Of a stretch of DNA of 64,000 nucleotides, positions 1-13,510 are shown piece by piece; position 1 is the first letter of the stretch, and every line of letters starts with the position of its first letter. The stretch lies in assembly GCF_003634045.1 (NCBI RefSeq), contig NZ_RBIM01000004.1, positions 186,001-250,000 of the forward strand, written 5' to 3'. Under the pieces are notes generated by a model, which did no database searches, was not told where the DNA came from, and was given only the letters and a program-made list of their open reading frames with translations. The translations under genes were made by a program, and so were the position numbers. Source of the DNA: Maricaulis maris (GTDB lineage: Bacteria > Pseudomonadota > Alphaproteobacteria > Caulobacterales > Maricaulaceae).

Positions 1-254
1 CGGACAAGCGGGAAATCCTGGCCCTCAACAAGATCGACGCCCTGGATGCCGACATGGTCGCCGAGAAAGTCGCAGAACTCGAAGCCGCGAGCGGCAAGCC
101 CGTGATGACCCTGTCCGGCGTATCCGGTGATGGCGTCAAGGAATTGTGCGGTGGCGCCTGGGAGATCGTCCTGGACACCCGCCGGGCCGAAAAGGAAGCC
201 ATTGAGGCCCAGCTCGCGGCAGAAAACGGCGAAGAGGGCTGGACACCGTCATGA
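1..254 (+). CDS. obgE: GTPase ObgE/CgtA, C-terminal end (partial)
   Basis: The reading frame is open from the left edge (first full codon at 3) and encodes about 83 residues. The G4 guanine-specificity motif NKID is at bases 27-38 and a G5-like segment SGVSGDGV lies near 114-137; both match the end of the G domain of the Obg/CgtA family. Obg proteins are essential ribosome-associated GTPases of 50S assembly and stress control. The Obg fold and the G1-G3 motifs lie outside the window. The stop overlaps the proB start (ATGA), so the two are probably translationally coupled; obgE-proB adjacency is common in Alphaproteobacteria. The family call rests on the two G motifs plus context. Confidence 0.88.
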   Translation, partial: DKREILALNKIDALDADMVAEKVAELEAASGKPVMTLSGVSGDGVKELCGGAWEIVLDTRRAEKEAIEAQLAAENGEEGWTPS

Positions 255-1378
255 CCCGAACGGGCTTCGACGCCGCACATTGCGTCGTGGTCAAGGCCGG
301 ATCGAGCCTCCTGCAGGCCGGCGATGCGGTCATCGCCGCGATTGCGGACGATATTGTTACGCTACGGGCCCGGGGGGCGCGGGTGACGATTGTCTCATCC
401 GGCGCCGTTGCCCTCGGACGGGATCGCCTCGGTCTGCCACCCGGCAGCCTCAGTCTCGAACAGAAACAGGCCGCTGCAGCGGCCGGCCAGCCGCGCCTGC
501 TTGACCTGTGGGATCGCGCCTTTGCACCGCATGGTGTTGTCACCGCCCAAGCCCTTCTGACCCTTGACGTAACCGAGAACCGGCGCAGCTGGCTGAATGC
601 CCGGGCAACGCTGGGAACTTTGCTCGAACTCGGCGCAATCCCGATCGTCAACGAGAATGACACCATTGCCACCGACGAAATCCGCTATGGCGACAATGAC
701 CGCCTTGCCGCGCGCGTCGCACAGCTGACCGGCGCCGACCTGCTGGTGCTGCTCAGCGACGTCGCGGCGCTGCATGATGCCGATCCCCGCACCGTCACCG
801 CCGCCCGCCCGCTTCACGATATCCCGGTCATCGACGCCGCCATTCACGCCATGGCAGGCGACGCCAATACCGCTGCGGGGGTGGGCACAGGCGGCATGCG
901 CACCAAAATACTCGCCGCCGAACTCGCCGGCAGTTCTGGTTGCGCGACCGCAATTGCGCTTGGCACCGCGCCGAACCCGGTACTCAGCCTGGCGCGCGCC
1001 GATCACGGCTCCTGGTTTCACCCTGCCCGCAATTCTGCAAATGCCCGTGAACGCTGGATTTCCGGGGTTGTGAGCCGCAGCGGCGCCGTCCGCATAGATG
1101 CCGGGGCCACACACGCGCTGTTGGCAGGAAAATCCTTGCTCCCTGTCGGCGTCCGGTCGGTCGATGGGCAGTTTGACCGCGGCGAAACCATTCGCATCCT
1201 CGACCCGGATGGACGCCTTGTCGCTCGCGGCGTCTCCGCCTACTGCGCCGACGACGCCCGGCGCGTCGCCGGATGTCGGAGTGACGAGGCGGAAGCCAGA
1301 CTTGGCTACCGACGCGCCGCCGCCCTTGTCCATGCCGATGACATCGTCCGCGTGGTCGCGCCGGGTCTCGACGCATGA
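251..1378 (+). CDS. proB: Glutamate 5-kinase
   Basis: ProB phosphorylates L-glutamate to gamma-glutamyl phosphate, the first step of proline synthesis in the cytoplasm. The 375-residue protein has the amino-acid kinase domain (VVVKAGSSLL near residues 12-21, VSSGAVALG, NENDTIATDEI, GTGGMRTKI) followed by a C-terminal PUA domain (about residues 278-375). This is the usual full-length architecture. The start overlaps the obgE stop and the end overlaps the nadD start (ATGA). The partner gene proA, which often follows proB in related genomes, is absent here, since nadD follows directly; it presumably lies elsewhere. Confidence 0.96.
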   Translation: MTRTGFDAAHCVVVKAGSSLLQAGDAVIAAIADDIVTLRARGARVTIVSSGAVALGRDRLGLPPGSLSLEQKQAAAAAGQPRLLDLWDRAFAPHGVVTAQALLTLDVTENRRSWLNARATLGTLLELGAIPIVNENDTIATDEIRYGDNDRLAARVAQLTGADLLVLLSDVAALHDADPRTVTAARPLHDIPVIDAAIHAMAGDANTAAGVGTGGMRTKILAAELAGSSGCATAIALGTAPNPVLSLARADHGSWFHPARNSANARERWISGVVSRSGAVRIDAGATHALLAGKSLLPVGVRSVDGQFDRGETIRILDPDGRLVARGVSAYCADDARRVAGCRSDEAEARLGYRRAAALVHADDIVRVVAPGLDA

Positions 1379-1977
1379 GCCGGGCCGGCGCACTTCGTGG
1401 CGACGGGCTGGCGCGCGGGATGCGCATCGGCCTGTTCGGCGGCAGCTTCGATCCGCCCCATGCCGGTCATCTCCACGTCGCGCGAACCGCCTTGCGGCGC
1501 CTTGGGCTGAACCAGGTCTGGTGGCTGGTCTCACCGCAAAACCCCTTGAAAATCTCGCCCTCGGGCGATTTCCAACGACGCTTCAATGCCGTCCGGACCC
1601 TCGCCACCCAACCCGGTATGCACATTACTGATATTGAATCCCGGCTCGGCACCACCCGGACAATCGACCTGCTGACGCACCTCAAGACCCGCCATCCGGG
1701 CGTTCACTTCGTCTGGCTCATGGGCGCCGACAATCTCGCCGGCATTCACCGCTGGGCCCATTGGCCACAAATATTCCGCTCGGTCCCGGTGGCAGTGATC
1801 GCGCGCCCCCAGGACGCTGTGCGGGCACGCCTGTCACGGGCCGCGACCCAATTCGCGACATCACGCATTCGTGAAAGCGAAGCCGCCGCCCTCCCCCTGC
1901 AATCAGCTCCGGCATGGACCTATCTGACTGAACGGCTACACTCGCACTCATCGACAGCGCTGCGCGCGCGCCACTGA
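1375..1977 (+). CDS. nadD: Nicotinate-nucleotide adenylyltransferase
   Basis: NadD transfers AMP from ATP to nicotinate mononucleotide in NAD synthesis. The nucleotidyltransferase signature GLFGGSFDPPHAGHLHVA, with its HxGH motif, starts at about residue 19, and the C-terminus has SSTALRAR, a form of the family's ISSTxIR motif. The start at 1375 overlaps the proB stop. An internal ATG at 1420, just before RIGLFGGS, would also give a normal N-terminus, so the first 15 residues are uncertain. In many alphaproteobacteria nadD is followed by rsfS and rlmH; here egtD intervenes. Confidence 0.95.
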   Translation: MSRAGALRGDGLARGMRIGLFGGSFDPPHAGHLHVARTALRRLGLNQVWWLVSPQNPLKISPSGDFQRRFNAVRTLATQPGMHITDIESRLGTTRTIDLLTHLKTRHPGVHFVWLMGADNLAGIHRWAHWPQIFRSVPVAVIARPQDAVRARLSRAATQFATSRIRESEAAALPLQSAPAWTYLTERLHSHSSTALRARH

Positions 1978-2007
1978 TCTTTCCGCCGCCGCCGACAGGA
2001 CAATCCC

Positions 2008-3012
2008 ATGCACGACCGGATAACCGGCCGCCCGAGCGCCCACGCAACGCTTGCCTTCTACGACGACCAACACCCGCCCGCCGGCGACTTTCTGGCGGAT
2101 GTGCTGGACGGGTTTTCGCGGACTCCCAAACAGCTGACCCCGATCTATTTCTACGACGCCAAAGGGTCGGCGATCTTCGACGAAATCACAGCACTTCCGG
2201 AATACTACGTCACCCGGACCGAGCTCGCGATACTCGACACGATCGGCCCCGAGCTGGCTGCATTGGCCGGGCCGGGCGCGGTCGTGATCGAACCAGGATC
2301 CGGTTCCAGCGTGAAAATCCGCAAACTCTTGAACGCCCTGTCGGAGCCGGCGGCCTATGTCGGTCTCGATATTTCCGGCGAGCACCTGGAGGCGGCCTGC
2401 CAGGAGATCGCGGCGGACTATCCGGCACTGCAAGTCGGCGCCATTTGCGCCGACTTCACCCAAGGCCTTGATCTCAGCCATCTTCCGCTGGAAAGCGGTC
2501 GGCGCATAATCTTCTTCCCGGGATCCACGATCGGCAATTTCGAACCGAATGGCGCCCACGCTCTGCTGGCGGGCTTTCGGCGAGCCATGCGGCCTGGAGA
2601 TGCAGTGTTGATAGGCGCCGATCGGGTGAAGGATCCCGCCACGCTTGTCGCGGCCTATGCCGACGCCCAGGGCGTGACTGCGCGCTTCAACCTCAATCTT
2701 GTCGAACGGATAAATCGGGAACTGGGCGGTACAATTGATGCAGGCGCCTTGTCACACGAAGCTGTGTGGAACCCCGATTTCAACCGCATCGAGATGCATC
2801 TTCGTGCCGATGCCGATCAACAGTTCGACGTCGCGGGGCGTACTTTCCAACTGCGCGAGGGCGAAAGCATCCATACGGAAAACTCGCATAAATTCACCCC
2901 GGACAGTTTCACTTCCCTTGCAAAATCAGTGGGTTTTGATGTGCTTCACACCTGGTCTGACGAGGCTGAGCTGTTCTCGCTACACTGGCTCGAACCATCA
3001 GCAAAAGCATGA
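2008..3012 (+). CDS. egtD: L-histidine N(alpha)-methyltransferase (EgtD family)
   Basis: EgtD enzymes trimethylate histidine to hercynine using SAM, the first committed step to the redox thiol ergothioneine. The 334-residue protein shows the family N-terminus (YFYDAKGSAIFDEITALPEYYVTRTE), the SAM-binding segment VIEPGSGSSVKI, FFPGSTIGNFEP, EMHLR and a HTENSHKF segment that keeps the glutamate and serine of the family's substrate-binding loop. The active site therefore looks intact. No egtB or other ergothioneine gene is nearby. It sits 30 bp after nadD and 20 bp before rsfS on the same strand, an unusual place. A related histidine or dimethylhistidine methyltransferase of the same family cannot be excluded. 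Confidence 0.9.
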   Translation: MHDRITGRPSAHATLAFYDDQHPPAGDFLADVLDGFSRTPKQLTPIYFYDAKGSAIFDEITALPEYYVTRTELAILDTIGPELAALAGPGAVVIEPGSGSSVKIRKLLNALSEPAAYVGLDISGEHLEAACQEIAADYPALQVGAICADFTQGLDLSHLPLESGRRIIFFPGSTIGNFEPNGAHALLAGFRRAMRPGDAVLIGADRVKDPATLVAAYADAQGVTARFNLNLVERINRELGGTIDAGALSHEAVWNPDFNRIEMHLRADADQQFDVAGRTFQLREGESIHTENSHKFTPDSFTSLAKSVGFDVLHTWSDEAELFSLHWLEPSAKA

Positions 3013-3032
3013 TATAGCTCACCGGTGTTTGG

Positions 3033-3464
3033 ATGGCAGAGAGGACATTGACCCTGTCTACGGAATTATCGCGCCGCGCTGAGCAGGAAACGGCATCCGC
3101 CGTTCGCGTCACCGGCGATGACGGCCCTGTTGAGGCCTTGGAAACCCTTATCCTCGACTCGCTTGATGACGACAAGGCGGAAGACGTCGTTGCCATCGAT
3201 CTGCGTGGAAAATCATCCATCACCGACATCATGATCATCGCATCCGGTCGCTCGGCGAGGCATGTCGCCGCGCTGGCCGATCACTTGGTGCGCAAGCTCA
3301 AGGAAGCCGGCTGCGGCAAGGCCCGGATTGAGGGCACCCAGACGAATGACTGGGTTCTGATCGACATGGGCGATGTCATCGTCCACCTCTTCCGGCCGGA
3401 AGTGCGTGAGTTCTACAATCTGGAAAAGATGTGGTCGGTCGAACCGGACGCGTCGGCGTCCTAG
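3033..3464 (+). CDS. rsfS: Ribosomal silencing factor RsfS
   Basis: RsfS binds L14 on the 50S subunit and blocks subunit joining in starved cells. The family core runs from about residue 33 (VEALETLILDSLDDDKAEDVV, GKSSITDIMIIASGRSARH, GTQTNDWVLIDMGDVIVHLF, EVREFYNLEKMW). About 30 less conserved residues precede it, making the protein (143 residues) longer than many homologues; a later start is possible but no better ATG is evident. The stop directly abuts the GTG start of rlmH, as in the common rsfS-rlmH pair. Confidence 0.94.
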   Translation: MAERTLTLSTELSRRAEQETASAVRVTGDDGPVEALETLILDSLDDDKAEDVVAIDLRGKSSITDIMIIASGRSARHVAALADHLVRKLKEAGCGKARIEGTQTNDWVLIDMGDVIVHLFRPEVREFYNLEKMWSVEPDASAS

Positions 3465-3935
3465 GTGAAACTGCGCATCGCCGCCCTGAGCCGGATCAAA
3501 TCCGGCCCGGAGCGCCTCCTCGTCGATGAGTATCTGGAACGCGGCACTGCAACGGGCCGCGCCGTGGGGCTGGGCCCCTGCCTCGAGACCGAAATCGACA
3601 ATCGCGCGCTCAAGACCGCCGGGGAGGAAAGCCGTGCGCTCGCGGCGAGCCTGGAAAACGGCGCCCGGCTTGTCCTGCTCGATGAGCGCGGCAAAGCCCT
3701 CAACTCGCGCCAACTCGCCAGCCAGATCGAGCGCTGGCGTGATGAAGGGTGCCGAGAGACGATCTTCTGTATTGGTGGCGCCGACGGGCATGACCGCTCG
3801 CAATTCCCCAAGCCGGACCTGATGCTCTCATTCGGACCTGCCGTTTTTCCCCATAAACTCGTCCGGGTGATGCTGGCGGAACAATTATACCGCGCCGTCT
3901 CGATCCTCGCCGGCACGCCCTACCATCGTGATTGA
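3465..3935 (+). CDS. rlmH: 23S rRNA (pseudouridine1915-N3)-methyltransferase RlmH
   Basis: RlmH is the SPOUT-fold SAM enzyme that methylates pseudouridine 1915 in helix 69 of 23S rRNA. The 156-residue protein has the normal family length, with the knot motif FCIGGADGH and the diagnostic C-terminus PHKLVRVMLAEQLYRA ... PYHRD. The start codon is GTG, immediately after the rsfS TAG stop with no spacer, so translation probably depends on termination of rsfS. It is followed at once by the EnvC-like gene. Confidence 0.95.
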   Translation: MKLRIAALSRIKSGPERLLVDEYLERGTATGRAVGLGPCLETEIDNRALKTAGEESRALAASLENGARLVLLDERGKALNSRQLASQIERWRDEGCRETIFCIGGADGHDRSQFPKPDLMLSFGPAVFPHKLVRVMLAEQLYRAVSILAGTPYHRD

Positions 3936-3967
3936 GCGTTAACCGCGAGAGAGCTAGCCTTCCCGCC

Positions 3968-5188
3968 ATGTTGACCGTTTTTGCCGCCCTGCTTCTGACC
4001 CAGACCCAACCCGCGCCGCCACCCGATGCGGGCGAAGCGGCACGTCTGGAACAGGAAGAGCGCGAAAGCGCCGAACGCGCCGAGGCGGCTCGCCGGCAAG
4101 CCGAAGAACTGGCCAGTGAAGTCGGTCTGATGCAGCGCCAGCTGGTGGATCTCGGCGAACGCGTCGGGGCTAGCGAAAATGCGGCGCTGGGCGCAGAGCG
4201 GGAATTGGCCCGGCTCGGCCGGGAAGAGGCCGAATTACTGTCTCGACTGACGGCCGACCGGGAAACGCTGATCGATATCCTCGCCGCGATTCAAAGAATT
4301 GAGAGCCAGACACCACCGGCGGTCATGGCTGCACCTGACGATGCTGCGGAGGCGGCACGTGCCGCGTCTCTCATGGCCGAGGTGGCACCGGCGCTGCGCG
4401 AGCGCGCTGACCAGATTGCGACCCAGCTGACACAACTGCGTGAGGTGCGCGCCTCGATCGAATCTGAACAAGCGTCACTGTCGACTGCCGAACAAGCGCT
4501 CTCCGCCCAAAGATTGGAGCTGGAAGTCTTGATTGCGGAACGAAGAGCGCTCGAGGCGCGGCGGCGCAACGAGGCGGTCTCATTCCTCGAGGCAGCCAGT
4601 GACGCCGGTCAGCGGGCGCGCTCCATTCGGTCCCTGATCAGCGAACTCAGCCGCATGTCCGAGGTCATGCCGAGCCTCAATCCACGCCGCCTGCCGCCTG
4701 AAACCGGCGTTCCGGCCCCGCGGCCACGGCCACCGCGCGACCTTGTCGCTGCCCGCGTGCCGAATGCGCCACTGGAAACACTGCGCTTTGCCGATGCCCG
4801 CGGTCGCCTGCGGATGCCAGCCTCCGGCGAAATCGTCCGCGCATTCGGCGAACTGGCCGAAGATGGCACAGCATCTGAAGGAATATTCATTCGGACCCGA
4901 GCCCGGGCACAGGTAGTGTCACCCTTTGATGGTCGCATTGAGTTTGCCGGACCGTTCAACACATACGGCGGCCTCTTGATACTCAATGTTGGCGATGGCT
5001 ACTATGTCGTACTGGCAGGCATGTCCGTAACCTATGCCAGTGTCGGTCAAAGCGTACTCGCCGGTGAACCCGTCGGCGCAATGTCCGAAACTGCCCAAAC
5101 GGCACCAGATTTGTATCTGGAGCTGAGACGGAATGATGATGCGATCGATCCCGGCCCCTGGTTCCGGACCCGGTCGCAACAGGGCTAG
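3968..5188 (+). CDS. EnvC-like murein hydrolase activator (coiled coil + degenerate LytM domain)
   Basis: The first ATG, at 3968, gives a short hydrophobic signal sequence (MLTVFAALLLTQTQ); an upstream in-frame TTG at 3932 overlaps the rlmH stop and is less likely. After a Pro-rich junction, residues about 20-220 are Glu/Ala/Arg/Leu-rich coiled coil. A C-terminal LytM/M23-like domain follows (SEGIFIRTRARAQVVSPFDGRIEFAGPF onward). The zinc-binding histidines of active M23 peptidases are missing (YYVVLAGM where HxH is expected), as in EnvC, which activates periplasmic amidases during septum splitting. It lies just upstream of a CtpA protease gene, the usual envC-ctpA pairing in Alphaproteobacteria. 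Confidence 0.88.
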   Translation: MLTVFAALLLTQTQPAPPPDAGEAARLEQEERESAERAEAARRQAEELASEVGLMQRQLVDLGERVGASENAALGAERELARLGREEAELLSRLTADRETLIDILAAIQRIESQTPPAVMAAPDDAAEAARAASLMAEVAPALRERADQIATQLTQLREVRASIESEQASLSTAEQALSAQRLELEVLIAERRALEARRRNEAVSFLEAASDAGQRARSIRSLISELSRMSEVMPSLNPRRLPPETGVPAPRPRPPRDLVAARVPNAPLETLRFADARGRLRMPASGEIVRAFGELAEDGTASEGIFIRTRARAQVVSPFDGRIEFAGPFNTYGGLLILNVGDGYYVVLAGMSVTYASVGQSVLAGEPVGAMSETAQTAPDLYLELRRNDDAIDPGPWFRTRSQQG

Positions 5189-5218
5189 ACCCGTCGCGCT
5201 CAAAGGACGCGAGATTGC

Positions 5219-6532
5219 ATGCGTATCAATGTCTTCGCTTCAATGGTGGCTTTTGCTGTCGGCGCCGTGGCCATCGCGGTGTCTGCGGAAGGTGCCCAGG
5301 AAGACCGGTCGGCCAGTTTCCGGCAGATCGAGCTCTTCGGCGACGTCCTCAGCCGGATCGAGGCGGACTATGTGTCCGACACAGATCAGGCCGAACTGAT
5401 CGAAGCCGCCATCGAAGGCATGCTGTCCTCGCTTGATCCCCATTCCGCCTATCACAATCCCGATGCCTATGAAGACCTGCGCGTGACGACACGCGGTGAG
5501 TATGGTGGCCTCGGGATGGAGGTCGTGCGACGCGACCAATACATCACCATCGTATCGCCGATTGCCGACACACCGGCGGAACGCGCCGGCCTGCGGACCA
5601 ATGACCGCATTATCGCCGTCGACGGGGACGCGATTGTCGGCATTTCGGTTGACGAGGCCGTTGCCCTCATGCGCGGCGCTGTCGGCGACCCGGTGACCAT
5701 CACCATCGCCCGCGACGAAGACGACCCGTTTGACGTCACCTTGGTGCGCGACACCATACCGCTGCGTACGGTCGCCACCCGGATCGAGAACGGCGTACCC
5801 TATATGCGCATTGCCGGCTTCAACGAGCGCACAACCGAGATGGTCCATGAAGGCCTCACAGAATTGCGCGACGAATTCGGCGCGGATTTGCCGGGCCTGA
5901 TCATTGACATGCGGTTCAATCCCGGCGGCCTGCTCGATCAGGCGATCGGCGTGACTGACGTTTTCCTCGATGGCGGGGAAGTGGTTTCAACCCGCACACG
6001 TGATCCGCGCGACACCCAACGCTACAATGCCCGCCCTGGTGATCGTCTGAATGGCGCGCCGATCGTGATCCTGATCAATGAAGGCACGGCCAGCGCTGCG
6101 GAGATCGTCGCCGGCGCCCTGCAGGACCGGGAACGGGCGGAGCTGATCGGCATGACCAGTTTCGGCAAAGGTTCGATCCAGACCATCATTCCGCTGCGTG
6201 GCGGCCGCGACGGCGCCCTGCGCCTGACCACCGGGCGCTACTATACGCCTGCCGGGCGCTCCATCCAGGCCACCGGCATCATTCCGGACCAGCAGATTTC
6301 CGCTTGGGCCTTGAGCGATGATGAGGAGGCGGATGTCCCGCAGATCGGCTCGGAAGCGGATCTGGACGGCGCGCTGGTCAATGAGAATGGTGATGAACGG
6401 GAAGGCACGGACATCGCCTCGGTCGAGCAACCGCCCGCAGACTGGCCTGAGGACGAGGATTATCAGCTGCATCGCGCCGTCCAAGTGCTCAATGCCGCGA
6501 TGGAGACCCAACAGGCCTCCCTGCGGCCCTGA
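5219..6532 (+). CDS. ctpA: S41 family C-terminal processing protease (CtpA)
   Basis: This is a periplasmic serine protease of the carboxy-terminal processing family. It has an N-terminal signal sequence (first about 26 residues, ending near AEGAQ), a PDZ domain (about residues 95-165, starting at GEYGGLGMEV) and the S41 catalytic core. The catalytic serine is S292 in GTASAAEI and the lysine is K317 in SFGKGSIQ, with the typical 25-residue spacing. The C-terminal tail is acidic. The gene follows the EnvC-like gene by 30 bp; such proteases often trim envelope enzymes or cell-wall hydrolase regulators. Confidence 0.94.
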   Translation: MRINVFASMVAFAVGAVAIAVSAEGAQEDRSASFRQIELFGDVLSRIEADYVSDTDQAELIEAAIEGMLSSLDPHSAYHNPDAYEDLRVTTRGEYGGLGMEVVRRDQYITIVSPIADTPAERAGLRTNDRIIAVDGDAIVGISVDEAVALMRGAVGDPVTITIARDEDDPFDVTLVRDTIPLRTVATRIENGVPYMRIAGFNERTTEMVHEGLTELRDEFGADLPGLIIDMRFNPGGLLDQAIGVTDVFLDGGEVVSTRTRDPRDTQRYNARPGDRLNGAPIVILINEGTASAAEIVAGALQDRERAELIGMTSFGKGSIQTIIPLRGGRDGALRLTTGRYYTPAGRSIQATGIIPDQQISAWALSDDEEADVPQIGSEADLDGALVNENGDEREGTDIASVEQPPADWPEDEDYQLHRAVQVLNAAMETQQASLRP

Positions 6533-6684
6533 CCGGGTCAATATCACCGAACAACATGTTGACGGCGGCGGGCGCGAGCTTGTCGCCGTTAACCGTTTCT
6601 TACAGCGAACACAGGCAGATTGGCGGACAAGCAGAGGACCGGAAGGTCCTGTCCTGACACAATACACAACCCCGTGCCACCGCC

Positions 6685-7998
6685 ATGTCGACTGCCATTC
6701 TTCGCCACGCCCAACCGCTCCTGACGCTGCGGGCCCCGCTGTTTGCGGGCCTCGCCGCCGCCGGCGTGCTCAGCCTCATGATCGGCGGGGTTGCGCTGTT
6801 CGGTGACGGCGAAATCACGCTCCCTCGGGCGGTACGCGGCGTTGAACCGGCGCCGGCACCGGAATTGGCCAGCAATGATTTGCGCGCGGATCACGCCGAA
6901 ACCGGCACGCCCATTCGCTTTCTTGACCCGGAAGGCGAAGACGAGGTTTCCTTGACCGGTGTCGGAGAAGGTTTCGACGCAGCCGCAACGGGCACGACTG
7001 CGAACCATACAAGCGGCTCGGACCCTGCCGACGCGGAGTCGCGCCATGCGACGACGCCGTCGACGGTTGCCAATCCCAATGCACTCGCGCCGGCGCCGAT
7101 AGCCGGCCTGACCGAACCAGGGCCCGGCGGCCCGCTTCCCATCATCGCGACAAACGGAACCCGCCCGTCACGGGCCTATGCCCGCCCCTATCATGGCGAT
7201 CCCGGTGCACCGACAATTGCCGTCGTGATCGGAGGGATGGGACTGAATTCGACCGTCACGGAAGCGGCGATCAACGAACTTCCCCCTGAAGTCGCCCTGA
7301 GCTTCGCCGTCTACACGCGCGACCTGCAAAGCTGGATCGATCGGGCCCGCGCCGCCGGCCATGAAGTTTTGATCGAAGCGCCAATGGAGCCATTTGACTA
7401 TCCCAACAATGATCCGGGTCCGCACACCCTGCTCGCCGATGGCACCGCTGAGGAAAACGAACGGCGCCTCGCCTGGGTCATGAGCCGGGCAACCGGATAC
7501 TACGGCGTTACCAACTATCTCGGCGCTCGTTTCTCGGCGTCACAGGGCGCAATGCGGCAGGTTTTCGGCACTCTGGAAGCGCGAGGCGTTGCCTTCCTGC
7601 ATGACGGGGCGGGCCGACGCTCAACGATTGAGGCCGCCGCTGATGCGACCGACATTGAATACGCCGTCGCAGACCGGATTCTCGACGAGGACCTGTCGCC
7701 CGACGCGATCGACGAACGCCTTCTGGCATTGGAGGCCCTCGCGATCCAAAACGGCTCGGCCCTGGGTACGGGCTTCGCCTATCCAGCAACCGTCGACCAG
7801 ATCCGCGACTGGGCGGTCAGCCTTGATCTGCGGGGCTATGAGCTTGCGCCACCATCCGCTGTAATGGCGCGGCGCCGGCTTGAGGCGCGCCTTGCGGCAG
7901 AGGCCGAAGCCGGAACGCCGCACGATGACGCTGCGTCTACCGACCATCGGTGGGCCCGCAATCCGGATGACGCGGCCCGCGCGTCCAGCGGGCACTGA
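6685..7998 (+). CDS. Divergent polysaccharide deacetylase family protein (YibQ/DUF610-like)
   Basis: The 437-residue protein has one N-terminal membrane anchor (about residues 20-45), a low-complexity Pro/Ala/Glu-rich linker to about residue 165, and a C-terminal domain (about 170-410) starting with PTIAVVIGGMGLNSTVTEAAI. That domain matches the divergent polysaccharide deacetylase family, a NodB-like barrel that has lost the classical metal ligands. In this family the gene usually follows envC and ctpA and is thought to act in envelope or septal peptidoglycan metabolism; its biochemical activity is unknown. The stop overlaps the rppH start (TGATG), suggesting coupling. Confidence 0.85.
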   Translation: MSTAILRHAQPLLTLRAPLFAGLAAAGVLSLMIGGVALFGDGEITLPRAVRGVEPAPAPELASNDLRADHAETGTPIRFLDPEGEDEVSLTGVGEGFDAAATGTTANHTSGSDPADAESRHATTPSTVANPNALAPAPIAGLTEPGPGGPLPIIATNGTRPSRAYARPYHGDPGAPTIAVVIGGMGLNSTVTEAAINELPPEVALSFAVYTRDLQSWIDRARAAGHEVLIEAPMEPFDYPNNDPGPHTLLADGTAEENERRLAWVMSRATGYYGVTNYLGARFSASQGAMRQVFGTLEARGVAFLHDGAGRRSTIEAAADATDIEYAVADRILDEDLSPDAIDERLLALEALAIQNGSALGTGFAYPATVDQIRDWAVSLDLRGYELAPPSAVMARRRLEARLAAEAEAGTPHDDAASTDHRWARNPDDAARASSGH

Positions 7999-8501
7999 TG
8001 TCCGGCGCGACGTCCGACACCTACCCCCATCATCGCGCCAATGTCGGTATTGCCTTGTTCAATTCCGATGGCGCTGTCTGGCTGGGGCGACGTGACAGCA
8101 CGCCGGGACCTTGGAATTGGCAATTGCCACAAGGTGGCATTGATGCCGGCGAGGACGCCAGGGCGGCCGCCTTGCGCGAACTTCAGGAAGAAACCGGGAT
8201 ATCTCCTGACCTGGTTTCTTATCTCGACGAGATCAAAGACTGGCTCGCCTATGACTACCCGCCGGAGGTTCGCGAGGATCCCCGCTTTCACAAAAAGCGC
8301 CATCTCGGCCAGAAGCAGCGTTGGTTCGCCTTCCGCTTTGATGGCAACGACAATGACATCGACCTGCAGGTCCATGCCGAAGTCGAGTTCGACGCCTGGC
8401 GCTGGGGTCGGCTCAGCGAAATCCCGGACCTGATCATTCCGTGGAAGCGGGATGTCTATGTCGAAGTCGCAAAGCGATTTGAAGATTTCGCGACGCCCTG
8501 A
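7998..8501 (+). CDS. rppH: RNA pyrophosphohydrolase (Nudix)
   Basis: RppH removes pyrophosphate from 5'-triphosphate RNA, which starts 5'-dependent mRNA decay. The 167-residue protein contains a complete Nudix box (GGIDAGEDARAAALRELQEE, then TGI) and typical RppH segments: RANVGIALFN, WQLPQGG, GQKQRWFAFRF, EFDAWRWG. It is the last gene of the left-hand operon and faces the ATP synthase operon. Confidence 0.95.
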   Translation: MSGATSDTYPHHRANVGIALFNSDGAVWLGRRDSTPGPWNWQLPQGGIDAGEDARAAALRELQEETGISPDLVSYLDEIKDWLAYDYPPEVREDPRFHKKRHLGQKQRWFAFRFDGNDNDIDLQVHAEVEFDAWRWGRLSEIPDLIIPWKRDVYVEVAKRFEDFATP

Positions 8502-8505
8502 ACGA

Positions 8506-8538
8506 ACAAGGGCCGCTCCTACCGGATGCGACCCTTGT
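8506..8538. terminator. Candidate hairpin between convergent rppH and atpC
   Basis: ACAAGGG (8506-8512) and CCCTTGT (8532-8538) are perfect inverted arms around a 19-base loop in the 62-base gap between the two convergent stops. There is no U-tract on either strand, so termination efficiency is doubtful. Confidence 0.4.
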
Positions 8539-8563
8539 CATTCAGTGCTGTCGAAGCTCTGCT

Positions 8564-8965
8564 TCAGTGAGCGACAACCGCTTGCATGGCTTCGAATTTG
8601 GCGACCAGCGCGGCAGCCTGTTCGCGTGCCTCTTCGTCCTTGGCCACCGACACGTCTTCACGGGCGTCGGACAGATCCTGAGCCAGCTTGGCCGTGTCGA
8701 TATCGGCGACGGCAATCGCTTCTTCAGCCAGGATGGTCAAACCGGCCGGCGTTACTTCCGCAAAACCGCCATGAATGAAGGTGCGTGTCTCGACGCCGCC
8801 ATCAATCACGGTGATCGCGCCGGGACGGATTACCGACATGAAGGGGGCGTGGTTCGGCAGCACGCCGAAATCACCCTCTTCACCCGGCACCACAACCTGG
8901 TCGACATTGCCGGCGAACAGGCGGCGCTCCGGAGAGACAAGATCAAAATGGAGTTTGTCAGCCAT
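8564..8965 (-). CDS. atpC: F1 ATP synthase subunit epsilon
   Basis: Epsilon is the small central-stalk subunit that couples rotation and inhibits ATP hydrolysis. The 133-residue protein has the N-terminal beta-sandwich (KLHFDLVSPERRLFAGNVDQVVVPGEEGDFGVLPNHAPF) and a two-helix C-terminal domain (from about residue 88), as in the longer bacterial forms. It is the last gene of the atpHAGDC operon, 32 bases after atpD. The F0 genes are not in this window, as is normal in Alphaproteobacteria, where F0 and F1 operons are separate. Confidence 0.96.
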   Translation of the reverse strand: MADKLHFDLVSPERRLFAGNVDQVVVPGEEGDFGVLPNHAPFMSVIRPGAITVIDGGVETRTFIHGGFAEVTPAGLTILAEEAIAVADIDTAKLAQDLSDAREDVSVAKDEEAREQAAALVAKFEAMQAVVAH

Positions 8966-8997
8966 CAGGCTACCTCCGGGCTAGGCCGGAAGCTGCG

Positions 8998-11342
<2,345 letters not shown>

Positions 11343-11375
11343 CAGGCACTCCTCAGCGGTTGATCTCGGTCAAGT

Positions 11376-13503
<2,128 letters not shown>

Positions 13504-13510
13504 TCATCAA

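Noticed and set aside
6589-6603. TTAA-N7-TTAC, similar to a CtrA binding site, before the deacetylase-like gene
   Set aside because: One mismatch to a short consensus and no supporting promoter; such matches occur by chance.
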